A DNA stretch of 58,787 nt from Clostridia bacterium (lineage in GTDB: Bacteria > Bacillota > Clostridia > Oscillospirales > CAG-272): the NCBI GenBank assembly GCA_017623975.1, contig JAGANX010000059.1:1-58787 (forward strand), read 5' to 3'. Below the pieces are notes generated by a model that was not told the origin of the DNA, searched no databases, and saw nothing but the letters and a program-made list of their open reading frames with translations. The stretch's first letter is position 1, and each line of letters opens with the position of its first letter. Positions 17,247 to 26,371 of this stretch are shown here, in pieces. Made by a program: the position numbers and the translations under genes.

Positions 17247-18842
17247 TTAGACATTCATTGCTTCGTTATAGCTTATACCTGTAACGCTTTCAAGTACATT
17301 TCCGTCGTCAAGGAAATAAAGGTTTTCTCCATCCTTAACATATAGACACAAAACAATTTGTATATTTGTGTTTTCATTTGAAATGCCGGAAACCATTATT
17401 TCTATGTAATCATTTACCAAGCTAACAGGAGCAGATAAAACATTTTTATTATCAAAGTCAGGGACAAAGCTCTCACCGTTTTGATTTACTGTGGCAACAA
17501 AGCCTATTTCAAAGTCAGCATTAACGCTCTTATAATCGTTAATTTCTTCCTTATTTATTTTATAGCCCTGAACCAACGCCTTTGTTTCGCCAAATGTCTT
17601 ACATGAATAACCAAGCTTTACGAACAAGGCTTCACCTTGACAAGTATATTCTATATCACATTTTGAGCATTTAACAGTATTAATGCTTGTGCCGAAATAT
17701 CCGTTAGTTAATTCAATAGCGATTATGTCGCCCGCTTGGTGACCGGGGGCATCAACAGAAAGCTCCCTTTTAATAACCGTATCACACGCCACACATCTGT
17801 ATGCTGCATAGCAGCTATCATCTTCAAACTCTGCATTGCCGCTTATATGCGGATCACGCAAATAAGTTGTATCTCCGCTAACTGTGTCAAACGGAGCAAG
17901 GAAGGCTGTCCAGCCGCCTGTTGTATTTGAGTTTCTTACAAGATAAACAATTTTATCATCCTTGCAGAAATACAGCTTATCCTGATTTGCATTTACAGGT
18001 GCAATTTTATCACCGTTTTCGTCAGTGTATATACCGCTGCCGGAGTTCACACCTGTACCGGAAAAAGAGTGTATTGTAAGGCTTTTTCCCGTCACCTGTG
18101 TATAGTTGTTACCGTTTATCTTTTCGGCAGGAATTACCGTGTAATACGGCTTGTTATCAATCAGCTGAGTAGCAACAAAATTACCGTTCAAATCGCTTGC
18201 ACTGTTATTAGCAAAATAAATGTTAAGCTTGCCGAAATAGCGCATATGCACGTCCGTCATAGCACCCTTAAACACCAAGGTGTTTACAGGAGTAGCTTGA
18301 ATTCCCGAGTCATTTGTAAAGCTTGTAAATCCTTCCGGAAAGACAAGAACCGAATCCAACGAACTGCAGTTTTTAAAGGCATACGTGCCTATTTCATTAC
18401 ATAATGAGCTTGGCAAGAAATTGCTGGCAAGCTTCATTTTACCGCAACCGATAAATGCTTCACCACCGATTCTCTCTATTCCGTCATGGAGCTTTACATA
18501 TTCAAGGCTACTGCAATATTTTGCAAAGCCGTTTGCAACATCCTTAACCCTTGAATTATCCGCAAATTCAATTCTTGTTACATTCGTAAGCTCAAATGTA
18601 AAGTTTGCAACAGAAGTGATATAGTATTTTTCGCCCTCATACTCAATATATTCAGGAATAAAAATCTCTGTATTTGTGAACTTTTTATTTTTGTGATTAC
18701 CTATTTGAGCTGTATTTTCCGCCTCTGTTTCGCCTTTTGTCAAGGTGTAATTAATTTCACCAATCGTAACTGCATTTGCACAAATTGCAAAAAGGCACAT
18801 AGTGATAAGCGTAAGGGACAATACTAAAAGTATTTTTTTCAT
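17247..18842 (-). CDS. Secreted BspA-type leucine-rich repeat protein
   Basis: 531 residues. Signal peptide MKKILLVLSLTLITM...ANA, probably cut near residue 24. Residues about 55-190 contain BspA-like LRR units (SLEYVKLHDGIERIGGEAF, AFKNCSSLDSV). A middle part holds two CxxC...GH units (RCVACDT...APGHQ and KCSKCDIEYTC) like those in the lipoproteins at 46.9-49.9 kb. The C-terminal part is a beta-rich module with no sortase motif or anchor. ATG 18842 has GGAGG five bases upstream, and the longer TTG frame overlaps that site. Last gene of the fhs-araA transcript, 15 bases after araA. Likely surface interaction, exact partner unknown. Confidence 0.85.
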   Translation of the reverse strand: MKKILLVLSLTLITMCLFAICANAVTIGEINYTLTKGETEAENTAQIGNHKNKKFTNTEIFIPEYIEYEGEKYYITSVANFTFELTNVTRIEFADNSRVKDVANGFAKYCSSLEYVKLHDGIERIGGEAFIGCGKMKLASNFLPSSLCNEIGTYAFKNCSSLDSVLVFPEGFTSFTNDSGIQATPVNTLVFKGAMTDVHMRYFGKLNIYFANNSASDLNGNFVATQLIDNKPYYTVIPAEKINGNNYTQVTGKSLTIHSFSGTGVNSGSGIYTDENGDKIAPVNANQDKLYFCKDDKIVYLVRNSNTTGGWTAFLAPFDTVSGDTTYLRDPHISGNAEFEDDSCYAAYRCVACDTVIKRELSVDAPGHQAGDIIAIELTNGYFGTSINTVKCSKCDIEYTCQGEALFVKLGYSCKTFGETKALVQGYKINKEEINDYKSVNADFEIGFVATVNQNGESFVPDFDNKNVLSAPVSLVNDYIEIMVSGISNENTNIQIVLCLYVKDGENLYFLDDGNVLESVTGISYNEAMNV

Positions 18843-18857
18843 CTTATCCTCCAAAGT

Positions 18858-20318
18858 TTATTTTAATTTTGCCAAAAGGTCAAGCATATCAAGTTCGCTT
18901 TGAAGTTTATTAAGGTCTGTATTTTCATCAATTACAACAAGCTCAGTATCAGTCAGCTTTGCAAAAAGACGAACATCGTCAACTGTCAAGGCACTTGAAA
19001 CAACTGTATGGTGTGCGCCGCCTGCGTAAATCCAAGCTGCTGCGCCTGTTGCATGGTTTGGCTTTAACTTCCACATAATTCTTGCAACAGGAAGCTTTGG
19101 CATCGGTTTAGGCTGCTTTACAAGCTCAATGGATGCACAAATAAGGCGGAAGCGGTTGCCCATATCAATCATGCATACTGCAACAGCGTCACCCTCAACA
19201 CCGTCAAAAACAAGTCTTGCAGGCGGTTCCTTACCGCCGATACCTAAGTGATGCACCTCAATTTTTGGTTGGGTAGATGCAAAATCAGGAGAAACTTCAA
19301 GCATGTGAGAGCCAAGAACCATTTCCTCACCCTTTGTAAAGTCATAGGTATAGTCCTCCATAAAGCCGGTAGATCCCTTTCTACCCTTTGCCATTTCACA
19401 GAAAATAGCGTTGAGCGCCGCAGTTTTATAGTCACCCTCTGCGCCAAATCCGATACCCTTAGCCATCATCCTTTGTGTTGCCAAGCCGGGGAGCTGCTTC
19501 ATACCGTGCAAATCCTGGAAGGTATCTGTATATGCACCGAAATTACCGTCAGACAAGAATTTTTCAAGAGCAATTTCGTATTTTGCCTGCTCCTTAACTG
19601 CATCAAGATTGTCTGTGTTCATTATGTAAAGCTCTTTATATTCAGCCAATTTTGCATTAACCTGCTCATCAGTTACCTGATTAACAAGCGCAACAAGGTC
19701 ACCGATACCGTAATAGTTTACATTCCAGCCGTATTTAATTTGGCTTTCTACTCTGTCACCGTCAGTTACGGAAACCTCTCTCATATTGCTACCAAACATA
19801 GCAACATTCAAGTTCCTTGAAAAATCAACTGCTCTTGCAACGTCAAGGAATTTTTTGATTTTTTCTATTACGTCATCGTGCTTATAATAACCAACAACAA
19901 CCTCACGCTTAACGCCTAAGCGGGTACACATAAAGCCATATTCACGGCCGCCGTGTGCAGTTTGGTTAAGGTTCATAAAGTCCATATCAATAGCATCATA
20001 GGGAAGCTTCTCATTTGCCTGTGTATGGAAATGTAAAAGGGGCTTTGTCAAGAATTGGAGACCCTTTATCCACATTTTAGCAGGGCTGAATGTATGCATC
20101 CAAGTGATAACTGCGATACAGTCCTTATCATTTGTTGCCTTTTTGCAAAGGTCAACACAGCTTGCCTCATCTCTTACAATACCAATATACTCGATTTTTA
20201 CATTTTCAATCTTTTTGTCAAGATACTTTGCAATAACCTTTGAGTCCTTTGCAACATCGTTTAGGCATTCCTCACCGTAAAGGTCTTGGCTACCTGTGAT
20301 AAAATAAACTTTTTTCAT
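18858..20318 (-). CDS. araA: L-arabinose isomerase
   Basis: Interconverts L-arabinose and L-ribulose in the cytoplasm. 486 residues, family length. Recognisable blocks include WMHTFSPAKMWI, HFHTQANEKLP and NLNQTAHGGRE, with the metal-ligand regions GFGAEGDYKTAAL and FMEDYTYDF. AAGGAG precedes ATG 20318. No araB, araD or transporter is nearby, which is unusual for a sugar isomerase. It sits between rpiB and an LRR protein in a housekeeping transcript. Confidence 0.95.
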   Translation of the reverse strand: MKKVYFITGSQDLYGEECLNDVAKDSKVIAKYLDKKIENVKIEYIGIVRDEASCVDLCKKATNDKDCIAVITWMHTFSPAKMWIKGLQFLTKPLLHFHTQANEKLPYDAIDMDFMNLNQTAHGGREYGFMCTRLGVKREVVVGYYKHDDVIEKIKKFLDVARAVDFSRNLNVAMFGSNMREVSVTDGDRVESQIKYGWNVNYYGIGDLVALVNQVTDEQVNAKLAEYKELYIMNTDNLDAVKEQAKYEIALEKFLSDGNFGAYTDTFQDLHGMKQLPGLATQRMMAKGIGFGAEGDYKTAALNAIFCEMAKGRKGSTGFMEDYTYDFTKGEEMVLGSHMLEVSPDFASTQPKIEVHHLGIGGKEPPARLVFDGVEGDAVAVCMIDMGNRFRLICASIELVKQPKPMPKLPVARIMWKLKPNHATGAAAWIYAGGAHHTVVSSALTVDDVRLFAKLTDTELVVIDENTDLNKLQSELDMLDLLAKLK

Positions 20319-20351
20319 TTCAATTTCTCCTTACCTGTGCATTTCTAAAAA

Positions 20352-20813
20352 TTATTTATCAAAACGCTTTTGTTCAAGGGCCATCACCATATCAACTCTT
20401 GTTTGGTGTCTGCCCCCTTCAAAGCCTGTTTTAACGAACACGTCAGCAATGTCGCAAGCCAAGCCTGCGCCTATTGTCCTTGCCCCCATGCAAAGCACGT
20501 TTGCATTGTTATGAAGTCTTGTAAATCTTGCGGAAAAGGTATCGGAGCAAAGAGCAGCGCGGATTCCCTCGCACTTATTTGCTGCCATAGACATACCAAT
20601 GCCCGTACCGCAGATTAATATGCCCATATCACCCTCACCGTCATTGATAGCTGTGCATACCTTTTCTGCATAATCAGGATAGTTACAGCTGTCACTTGTG
20701 TGTGTACCAAAGTCAACGCAAGTATATCCTTGATTTTCAAGGTGATTAATTACTTCCTTCTTCATTTCAAGTGCCGCGTGGTCGCAAGCAACTAAAATCG
20801 GTTTATTCATCAT
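20352..20813 (-). CDS. rpiB: Ribose-5-phosphate isomerase B
   Basis: Interconverts ribose-5-phosphate and ribulose-5-phosphate. 153 residues. N-terminal ACDHAALEMKKE, then GILICGTGIGMSMAANK with the catalytic cysteine and the anion hole, and RLHNNANVLCMGARTIG. The start has two adjacent ATGs (20813 and 20810) after AAGGAAAG, and either could be used. Neighbouring araA makes a pentose-handling pair. RpiB relatives include allose-6-phosphate and galactose-6-phosphate isomerases, less likely here. Confidence 0.93.
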   Translation of the reverse strand: MMNKPILVACDHAALEMKKEVINHLENQGYTCVDFGTHTSDSCNYPDYAEKVCTAINDGEGDMGILICGTGIGMSMAANKCEGIRAALCSDTFSARFTRLHNNANVLCMGARTIGAGLACDIADVFVKTGFEGGRHQTRVDMVMALEQKRFDK

Positions 20814-20833
20814 CTTTCTTTCCTTTTTTCCTT

Positions 20834-21523
20834 TTATTTCCTTTCAGCCTTTAAGCGTTCTTCTCTTTCACGTTCAGCCTGTGCCTTTCTTAAATATTCC
20901 ACACGCAATTTTTCATCCGTAGTGTATTCCCCGCTTAATATTTTCTGATAAGCAACCTTACCAACGGAAAAAGCGCTTTGATATCTTAAATGCTCAGGAG
21001 TGTGTCTGAATTTATCGTTTTCCATTCCTTCAATCAAGGGATACCCGTCACCTACAAAATATATAGGCTCACCGTATCCTTCAAGAACCTGAATAAGGTC
21101 GCAAAGTAACATACAACGATCCTCAACAATGCGCTCCCCATTTAGGAAAGCACCGGTATATACCTGTCCTCTGCGCGCATTCATTATAGGGCAAATTATC
21201 CCTTCAAAGCCCTCTAAATTTTGAGAAAGCGCCTCAATTGTAGATACCCCTACGCACTTTTTGTTTTTTCCAAAGGCAAGCCCCTTTACCGTTGCCACAC
21301 CTATTCTTACACCGGTGAATGAGCCGGGGCCCTCCGATACTGCAAAGGCATCAATATCATCAACACTGATTTTCAGCGTTTCAAGCACACTTTTTACCAT
21401 AGGCAAAAGCGTTTCGCTATGAGTATTATTTATATTGGCGGTAAAGGAAGCTAAAAGCTTACCGTCTTCAAGCACCGCCACGGTTGATGTGTTGGCAGTG
21501 GAATCAAGTGCTAATATTTTCAT
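20834..21523 (-). CDS. tsaB: tRNA threonylcarbamoyladenosine synthesis protein TsaB
   Basis: ASKHA-fold partner of TsaD in making t6A37 on ANN-reading tRNAs. N-terminal ILALDSTANTSTVAV and SEGPGSFTGVRIG are diagnostic. 229 residues with a charged Arg/Glu-rich tail. Overlaps tsaE by 4 bases (ATGA). With mtaB at 33 kb, two enzymes of the route t6A to ms2t6A are in this window. Confidence 0.94.
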   Translation of the reverse strand: MKILALDSTANTSTVAVLEDGKLLASFTANINNTHSETLLPMVKSVLETLKISVDDIDAFAVSEGPGSFTGVRIGVATVKGLAFGKNKKCVGVSTIEALSQNLEGFEGIICPIMNARRGQVYTGAFLNGERIVEDRCMLLCDLIQVLEGYGEPIYFVGDGYPLIEGMENDKFRHTPEHLRYQSAFSVGKVAYQKILSGEYTTDEKLRVEYLRKAQAEREREERLKAERK

Positions 21524-21954
21524 TCCTTAACCTCCACCGTTATTTTGCGCATTTCAAAATTTGCGCCTTCCTTTTCTATTTTTACCGAAACGGCATCGCT
21601 TGGTATGCTTTCTTGAATATTCTCACTCCATTCAACTACGCAAATACCCGTGCTTACATAATCGTCAAAGCCAATGGAATAAAGCTCATCCTCATCGTTT
21701 ATTCTGTAAACGTCTAAGTGATATAAGGGTATTTTATCGCCCTCATACTTATTAACCACCGTATAGGTTGGGCTTTTAACCTTAGCGCTTGGAGCTAATA
21801 CAGAGGCAAGACCTCGTACAAAAGCGGTTTTCCCAACGCCTAAGTCACCGTACATAGCAATAAAGCAAGGCTTTTCCCGATTTAATGTAAACGCAAGCTC
21901 ACGCCCAACGCCCTCGGTTTCTTCCACACTTTTTGTATGAAATTCCTTTATCAT
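21520..21954 (-). CDS. tsaE: tRNA threonylcarbamoyladenosine synthesis ATPase TsaE
   Basis: Small P-loop ATPase that resets the TsaB-TsaD complex. Walker A GDLGVGKT at residues 36-43, FVRGLAS after it, SPTYTVVNKY and the HLDVYRI block. 144 residues, normal. Starts one base after the fhs stop and overlaps tsaB, so it is tightly coupled in the same transcript. Confidence 0.94.
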   Translation of the reverse strand: MIKEFHTKSVEETEGVGRELAFTLNREKPCFIAMYGDLGVGKTAFVRGLASVLAPSAKVKSPTYTVVNKYEGDKIPLYHLDVYRINDEDELYSIGFDDYVSTGICVVEWSENIQESIPSDAVSVKIEKEGANFEMRKITVEVKE

Positions 21955-21955
21955 A

Positions 21956-23629
21956 TTAAAACAGTCCTGTTATCTTTCCGTCATTATCAACATCAATTTT
22001 AAGAGCCGCCGGTGCTTTTGGTAAACCCGGCATTGTCATAATAGATCCTGTCAAAACAACTATAAAGCCTGCTCCTGCCGAAAGCTTAACCTCACGAACG
22101 GTTAAGGTAAAGCCCGTTGGTCTGCCAAGCTTTGTCTGGTCATCTGACAAGGAATACTGTGTTTTTGCCATACAAACAGGGAATTTTGCATATTCCGGGT
22201 CAAGAGCTTCAATTTCTGCAATTGCTTTTGAAGCGGCTGCATCAAATTTAACATCGGCAGCACCGTAAATCTCCCTTGCCACTGTCGTTATCTTATCCTT
22301 AATTGACATATCATCAGGATACAGAACATGGAAATCAGACGGCTTTTCACAAGCGGCAACAACCTTATTTGCCAAATCAATGCCACCGTCGCCACCCTTG
22401 GCAAACACATCGGACAACGCAAAATCAGCGCCCTTAGCAATACACATTTCCTCAACTGCTTTAAGCTCTGCATCGGTATCCGTTCCAAAGCGGTTGATTG
22501 CTACTACAACAGGCACACCGTACTTTTGAAGGTTGTCAATATGCGCCTCCAAGTTAACCGCACCCTTTTTAAGTGCTTCAAGATTTTCCGCTACAAGCTC
22601 TGCCTTTGGAACACCGCCGTTGTATTTGAGTGCTCGTACTGTTGCAACAAGAACAACACAAGCAGGTTTAAGCCCTGCAAAGCGGCACTTAATATCAAAA
22701 AATTTCTCAGCACCAAGGTCTGCACCAAAGCCGGCTTCGGTTACTGTATAATCAGCCAATTTAAGAGAAAGCTTTGTTGCGCGGATAGAGTTGCATCCGT
22801 GTGCAATGTTTGCAAACGGTCCGCCGTGGATAAGTGCGGGTGTGTTTTCAATAGTTTGTACAAGGTTAGGCTTCAACGCATCCTTCAAAACAGCTGCCAT
22901 AGCACCGTTTACGCCAAGATCACGGCAGTAAACAGGTGAGCCATCATACTTGTAAGCAACCAAAATCTTACCAAGTCGGTTTTTCAAATCATCAATTGAT
23001 TCACTCAAACAAAGTATAGCCATAATTTCACTTGCAACGGTAATCATAAAGTGGTCTTCCCTTGGAACACCGTCAACCTTTGTACCCAAGCCTACTACTA
23101 CGTTACGAAGAGCTCTGTCATTCATATCGAGAACGCGGGGGAACAATATACGCCTTTGGTCAATGCCAAGTGCGTTACCCTGTTGAATATGGTTGTCAAT
23201 AATAGCAGAGAGAAGGTTGTTAGCGGTTGTAATTGCATGGAAGTCTCCTGTGAAATGAAGATTAATATCCTCCATTGGCAAAACCTGTGAATATCCGCCG
23301 CCTGCCGCACCGCCTTTAACTCCAAATACAGGACCCAAGGAGGGCTCACGAAGGGCGATAACGGTTTTCTTGCCGATTTTGTTCATCGCCATTCCAAGAC
23401 CAACGGATGTTGTTGTCTTTCCCTCACCTGCGGGGGTCGGGTTAATGGCGGTAACAAGAATAAGCTTGCCGTTTGGTTTGTCTGCCATTCTATTCAAGAA
23501 TGCATCTGTAATTTTTGCCTTGTAGTGACCGTACGGCTCATATTCCTCAGGCAAAAGACCGATTTGGCTTGCAATTTCATCAATTTTTTTCAAGGTTGCG
23601 CCTTGTGCAATTTCGATATCGGATAACAT
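21956..23629 (-). CDS. fhs: Formate-tetrahydrofolate ligase
   Basis: ATP-dependent formation of 10-formyl-THF, used in purine synthesis and in the methyl branch of acetogenic metabolism. P-loop [15 protein letters not shown] near residue 67, [18 protein letters not shown] after it. 557 residues. AAGGAG precedes ATG 23629. First gene of fhs-tsaE-tsaB-rpiB-araA-LRR. No other Wood-Ljungdahl gene is in the window, so a purely one-carbon biosynthetic role is as likely as acetogenesis. The leader is only about 50 bases, too short for a THF riboswitch. Confidence 0.96.
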   Translation of the reverse strand: MLSDIEIAQGATLKKIDEIASQIGLLPEEYEPYGHYKAKITDAFLNRMADKPNGKLILVTAINPTPAGEGKTTTSVGLGMAMNKIGKKTVIALREPSLGPVFGVKGGAAGGGYSQVLPMEDINLHFTGDFHAITTANNLLSAIIDNHIQQGNALGIDQRRILFPRVLDMNDRALRNVVVGLGTKVDGVPREDHFMITVASEIMAILCLSESIDDLKNRLGKILVAYKYDGSPVYCRDLGVNGAMAAVLKDALKPNLVQTIENTPALIHGGPFANIAHGCNSIRATKLSLKLADYTVTEAGFGADLGAEKFFDIKCRFAGLKPACVVLVATVRALKYNGGVPKAELVAENLEALKKGAVNLEAHIDNLQKYGVPVVVAINRFGTDTDAELKAVEEMCIAKGADFALSDVFAKGGDGGIDLANKVVAACEKPSDFHVLYPDDMSIKDKITTVAREIYGAADVKFDAAASKAIAEIEALDPEYAKFPVCMAKTQYSLSDDQTKLGRPTGFTLTVREVKLSAGAGFIVVLTGSIMTMPGLPKAPAALKIDVDNDGKITGLF

Positions 23630-23685
23630 AAAATTATCTCCTTTTTCATCTTAGGCAAAAATGCCCTTTTTGTACATTTGATTTT

Positions 23686-23714
23686 ATTATAACACACGCA
23701 TTTTATAAGTGCAA
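23686..23714 (-). promoter_or_regulatory. Promoter of the fhs transcript
   Basis: TTGCAC (23714-23709), 17-base spacer, TATAAT (23691-23686), 57 bases before fhs. Confidence 0.8.
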
Positions 23715-23903
23715 GTTTTTTTAAACATTTTTGCATTTTTTGATAAGAAAAATTTCACAGCGCACAGTTTTACATAGGGCAAAAGCCTACTACATTTTTC
23801 GTGCACCTCAGGTGCGCTTCATAAAAAAGATATTTTACCTTTTTATCGATAGATTTGAACCAAAATATAATTTAATGCTTTTCGACCACTGGGAGAAAAG
23901 CTA
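23715..23903. other. Intergenic stretch with no gene recognised
   Basis: Nothing coding is supported. The only structure I see is the palindrome GCACCT-c-AGGTGC (23803-23815). The rest is AT-rich and featureless to the eye. Confidence 0.5.
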
Positions 23904-24000
23904 CCTCTTCTTTTCTCTCTTCTCTCTTATCTCTTCTCTGGAAAAGTCGCGTGGGAGAAGTTAGAGAAAAGTGAAGAGTGAAAAGAGAAGAGTGAAGAGT
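23904..24000. repeat. Pyrimidine tract followed by purine tract, imperfect inverted repeat
   Basis: 23904-23938 is almost all C and T (CTCTTCTTTTCTCTC style). 23953-24000 is almost all A and G with GTGAAGAGT words repeated. The two halves can pair into a long imperfect hairpin. Between them, GAAAAGTCGCG (23941-23951) is exactly complementary to 24022-24032 in the tRNA-Arg terminator. Confidence 0.7.
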
Positions 24001-24002
24001 AC

Positions 24003-24036
24003 AAAAAGAAAAAGCCGCTTACGCGACTTTTCTTTT
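24003..24036 (-). terminator. Terminator of tRNA-Arg
   Basis: Minus strand AAAAGTCGC-gtaa-GCGGCTTTT with one G-T pair (24010-24031), then TTCTTTTT. Confidence 0.8.
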
Positions 24037-24113
24037 TGGCCTACCCGATAGGATTTGAACCTACGACCTACAGAGTCGGAGTCTGTCGCTCTATCCAGCT
24101 GGGCTACGGGTAG
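24037..24113 (-). tRNA. tRNA-Arg (anticodon CCG, reads CGG)
   Basis: Acceptor stem CTACCCG/CGGGTAG (24113-24107 with 24047-24041), discriminator G at 24040 and encoded CCA (24039-24037). The anticodon stem ACAGA/TCTGT encloses CTCCGAC with CCG at 24079-24077. T-loop TTCAAAT. It lies 25 bases downstream of the methyltransferase-like gene on the same strand. Confidence 0.95.
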
Positions 24114-24119
24114 ATATTT

Positions 24120-24141
24120 CAAGAGGGGAAGCCCCCTCTTA
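24120..24141 (-). other. Hairpin between the methyltransferase-like gene and tRNA-Arg
   Basis: AAGAGGGG/CCCCTCTT type stem (24121-24140) beginning at the stop codon at 24139, with no T-run after it on the minus strand. It is a poor terminator, so transcription may continue into tRNA-Arg. It could be a processing stem. Confidence 0.55.
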
Positions 24142-25137
24142 TATGAATTTAACGAAGCTTTTTAGGTAGCTGTCGGTTAAATATTTTTCAACCTCGTGCT
24201 CACTAATACTTATGCTGCCGCTTTTAGATTTTTCGTATATTCCTCGGAAAACAGACCAACGAATGCTTGAAATAATTGACCTTTCTATCCAATAATCAAG
24301 ATGCAAATTCGGACACAGGGCTTCGTATTTTTTCATTTTTACATACAAATCCACCCCGTCGGAAACATCGTGCCACAGGTCAACAAAGCCATAATCAAAC
24401 ATTCCGTTTGCCATTTCATTTTTTGCATATTCAAAGGCATCAGCTCTAACGATTCTTATCTTATGCTTATTAGGGAACTGGGGCAAAATATGCTTTTCAA
24501 ACAATGAAATTGCACTTTCGTCCCTTTCAACCACACAAACGCTTATTACATCTTGCTTTTGGCTGACCATATAGGTAAAATAGCCTATACCAAGACCAAA
24601 AACCAAAACGTTACCCTTGGCATTTTCTATTGGCTCCTTCATTGTTTCAATCTCGTTTGGCTTTATTGCCATCCACTCCTGCCCGTTTTCATAGACGGTA
24701 GGAAAGGAAAATTCTTTATCAAAGTAGCCTATTTGAGGAATTTCCGTATATCCGTCAACTTGGATGTCTCGGTAAATAAAGCCCTCATATGGTTTGTAGG
24801 ATTGATAACCGAATTCCCAATTTTTCTCTTTAATTCTGGGTATTTTTATGTTCTTAAAATACTCGTTTTTTAGATACTCCTCGGTGGATAATCGCTTAAC
24901 GCCCTTAAAAAGGTACTCTCTTTCAAGCCAGCTCACCTCACTGTCACTCTCGCTAAAAACATTTGCGAGAAACGAGGCGAAGGCACGCTCCTCCCCTGCC
25001 TTTTCACCGTTTGTAATTTCCTCAATTATCTCCTTGGTGACTAAGGTGGGGCAGTTGTTTAAATATGAGGCAACAAAGAAAAGAACCTTACCGTTTTTAT
25101 CACTGCGTTCTTTTATTTCAGCAATTTTATCTTTCAT
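24139..25137 (-). CDS. Methyltransferase-fold protein, unknown substrate
   Basis: 332 residues, cytoplasmic. A Rossmann-type SAM-binding segment is visible from about residue 175: NVLVFGLGIGYFTYMVSQ (motif I), VCVVERDESAISLFEKHIL (acidic end of strand 2), RADAFEYAK (motif III) and DYGFVDLWHD. This order resembles spermidine-synthase-like methyltransferases, but the N-terminal 170 residues are mostly helical and not familiar. It starts three bases after the coaW stop, with which it is co-transcribed. The function is not recognised. Confidence concerns the gene and fold, not the reaction. Confidence 0.8.
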   Translation of the reverse strand: MKDKIAEIKERSDKNGKVLFFVASYLNNCPTLVTKEIIEEITNGEKAGEERAFASFLANVFSESDSEVSWLEREYLFKGVKRLSTEEYLKNEYFKNIKIPRIKEKNWEFGYQSYKPYEGFIYRDIQVDGYTEIPQIGYFDKEFSFPTVYENGQEWMAIKPNEIETMKEPIENAKGNVLVFGLGIGYFTYMVSQKQDVISVCVVERDESAISLFEKHILPQFPNKHKIRIVRADAFEYAKNEMANGMFDYGFVDLWHDVSDGVDLYVKMKKYEALCPNLHLDYWIERSIISSIRWSVFRGIYEKSKSGSISISEHEVEKYLTDSYLKSFVKFI

Positions 25138-25140
25138 AGC

Positions 25141-25971
25141 TCAAAGTCGTTTTTCAAAGGATGACAATGCTGCGCCTATAACCGTGCTAAACTGTGCATT
25201 TTGCGGAATTATAAAGCGCATATCAAACATCTTATTCAAAACGTCAAACAATTCAGGTGCTTGGGACATTTGAGTCAAATTGCCCGTCAAAACAATATCT
25301 TTAAGTCCGTAGGGCTTTGATGCAAAATAAGCAACCATACCAACAGTTTCAAACACCATATTTATAAGTCCAAGGGCAAAGTCATTTTGTGTTGCTGTTT
25401 CGCTAATATTGGCAAAGTTCGCCGCCGTCATATGACCGCTAAGACCAATGTCTTTTTTGGAAATATCCTTAATTTTTAAGTCGATATTAGTTATATCGCC
25501 CAGCCTTGCAAGCTCGTCAATTGTTTCAACCTTGTTTACGCCAAGTATCTTTTTTGAAAGGCCTACAAGAGTGCCGCCGCCAACGCCTGTACCGCCCAAA
25601 TACTCGGGGGCGTGTCCGTTTTTGGCATGTACAAGAGCTGTTCCTGTGCCAAGGCTAACTATAATTGCTTCATCAAGACCTGAAAGATATAAGCCACCTA
25701 AGCCTATGCTTTTAAACTCAGGCGTATGCTCACATTTAAGATTATAAATAGGCTTATTTACATAAGATGCGCCGACACCTGTAATCATAACCCTTTCAAT
25801 ATCGGAAAGTCCTAAATTATTTGTGTCTGTAAACTTACCAAATGCGCCATAAATTGACGTAATAGGGTCATCTGCCGTTACAAACATAGGGTGTATTAAA
25901 TTTTTGTTATCGTCAAAGCCAACAATTTTTGTTGTGCTTCCACCAATGTCAATACCAACTACAACGCCCAT
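25141..25971 (-). CDS. coaW: Type II pantothenate kinase
   Basis: First step of coenzyme A synthesis. ASKHA kinase with the phosphate-1 loop GIDIGGSTTKIVGF at the N-terminus, the SLGTGTALV phosphate-2 loop and GGTGVGGGTLVGLSKKILG. 276 residues matches the staphylococcal-type CoaW and not CoaA or CoaX. AAGGAG precedes ATG 25971. Type II enzymes are often refractory to CoA feedback, a family property. Confidence 0.92.
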   Translation of the reverse strand: MGVVVGIDIGGSTTKIVGFDDNKNLIHPMFVTADDPITSIYGAFGKFTDTNNLGLSDIERVMITGVGASYVNKPIYNLKCEHTPEFKSIGLGGLYLSGLDEAIIVSLGTGTALVHAKNGHAPEYLGGTGVGGGTLVGLSKKILGVNKVETIDELARLGDITNIDLKIKDISKKDIGLSGHMTAANFANISETATQNDFALGLINMVFETVGMVAYFASKPYGLKDIVLTGNLTQMSQAPELFDVLNKMFDMRFIIPQNAQFSTVIGAALSSFEKRL

Positions 25972-25998
25972 AATAAATCTCCTTAAATGTTTTTACTT

Positions 25999-26027
25999 AT
26001 TTTACCACAACAGCCTTTAAAAATCAA
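25999..26027 (-). promoter_or_regulatory. Promoter of coaW
   Basis: TTGATT (26027-26022), 17-base spacer, TAAAAT (26004-25999). Confidence 0.65.
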
Positions 26028-26040
26028 TAGTCAAGCAATA

Positions 26041-26066
26041 AAAAAAGCCTTCTCAAAGGAAGGCTT
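26041..26066 (-). terminator. Terminator of the small HTH gene
   Basis: AAGCCTTC/GAAGGCTT (26045-26052 with 26059-26066), 6-base loop, T-run on the minus strand. Confidence 0.85.
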
Positions 26067-26074
26067 ATAAGCTA

Positions 26075-26311
26075 TCAATCATCAATGTCCGTCAATTTAG
26101 ATACGGTTGTGCCCAAAACCTCCGCAATTTTGAAAAGGGTTTTGAGAGAAGGGCAAAAGAAACAATTCGGTGCTTCAAGCTGGGCTAAATATCCCGCAGA
26201 CAAATCAATCGCTTCTGCAAGCTCCTCTTGTGTCATACCTTGAAGCTTTCTATAATATGAAATTTTTAATCCTATCTTAATTAAATTCATTTTATATTGA
26301 CTTTCAAGCAT
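26075..26311 (-). CDS. Small XRE-family HTH regulator
   Basis: 78 residues, essentially one Cro/C1-type helix-turn-helix: IGLKISYYRKLQGMTQEELAEA, then DLSAGYLAQLE, then SLKTLFKIAEVLGTTVSKLTD. The turn between helices 3 and 4 reads APNCFFCP and carries a CxxC pair at the position where family members usually have no cysteine. GAGGGGG lies before ATG 26311, and an internal ATG (26290) is a weaker alternative. Divergent from the SLOG gene across a 131-base gap with an inverted repeat. Confidence 0.88.
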   Translation of the reverse strand: MLESQYKMNLIKIGLKISYYRKLQGMTQEELAEAIDLSAGYLAQLEAPNCFFCPSLKTLFKIAEVLGTTVSKLTDIDD

Positions 26312-26371
26312 ATCATATCCCCCTCATTATCTTAAATTTATTATATCCTATTTACAATTTAAGATTTATAT

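Noticed and set aside
23630..23714. THF riboswitch before fhs
   Set aside because: The leader is about 50 bases with no THF-I motifs.
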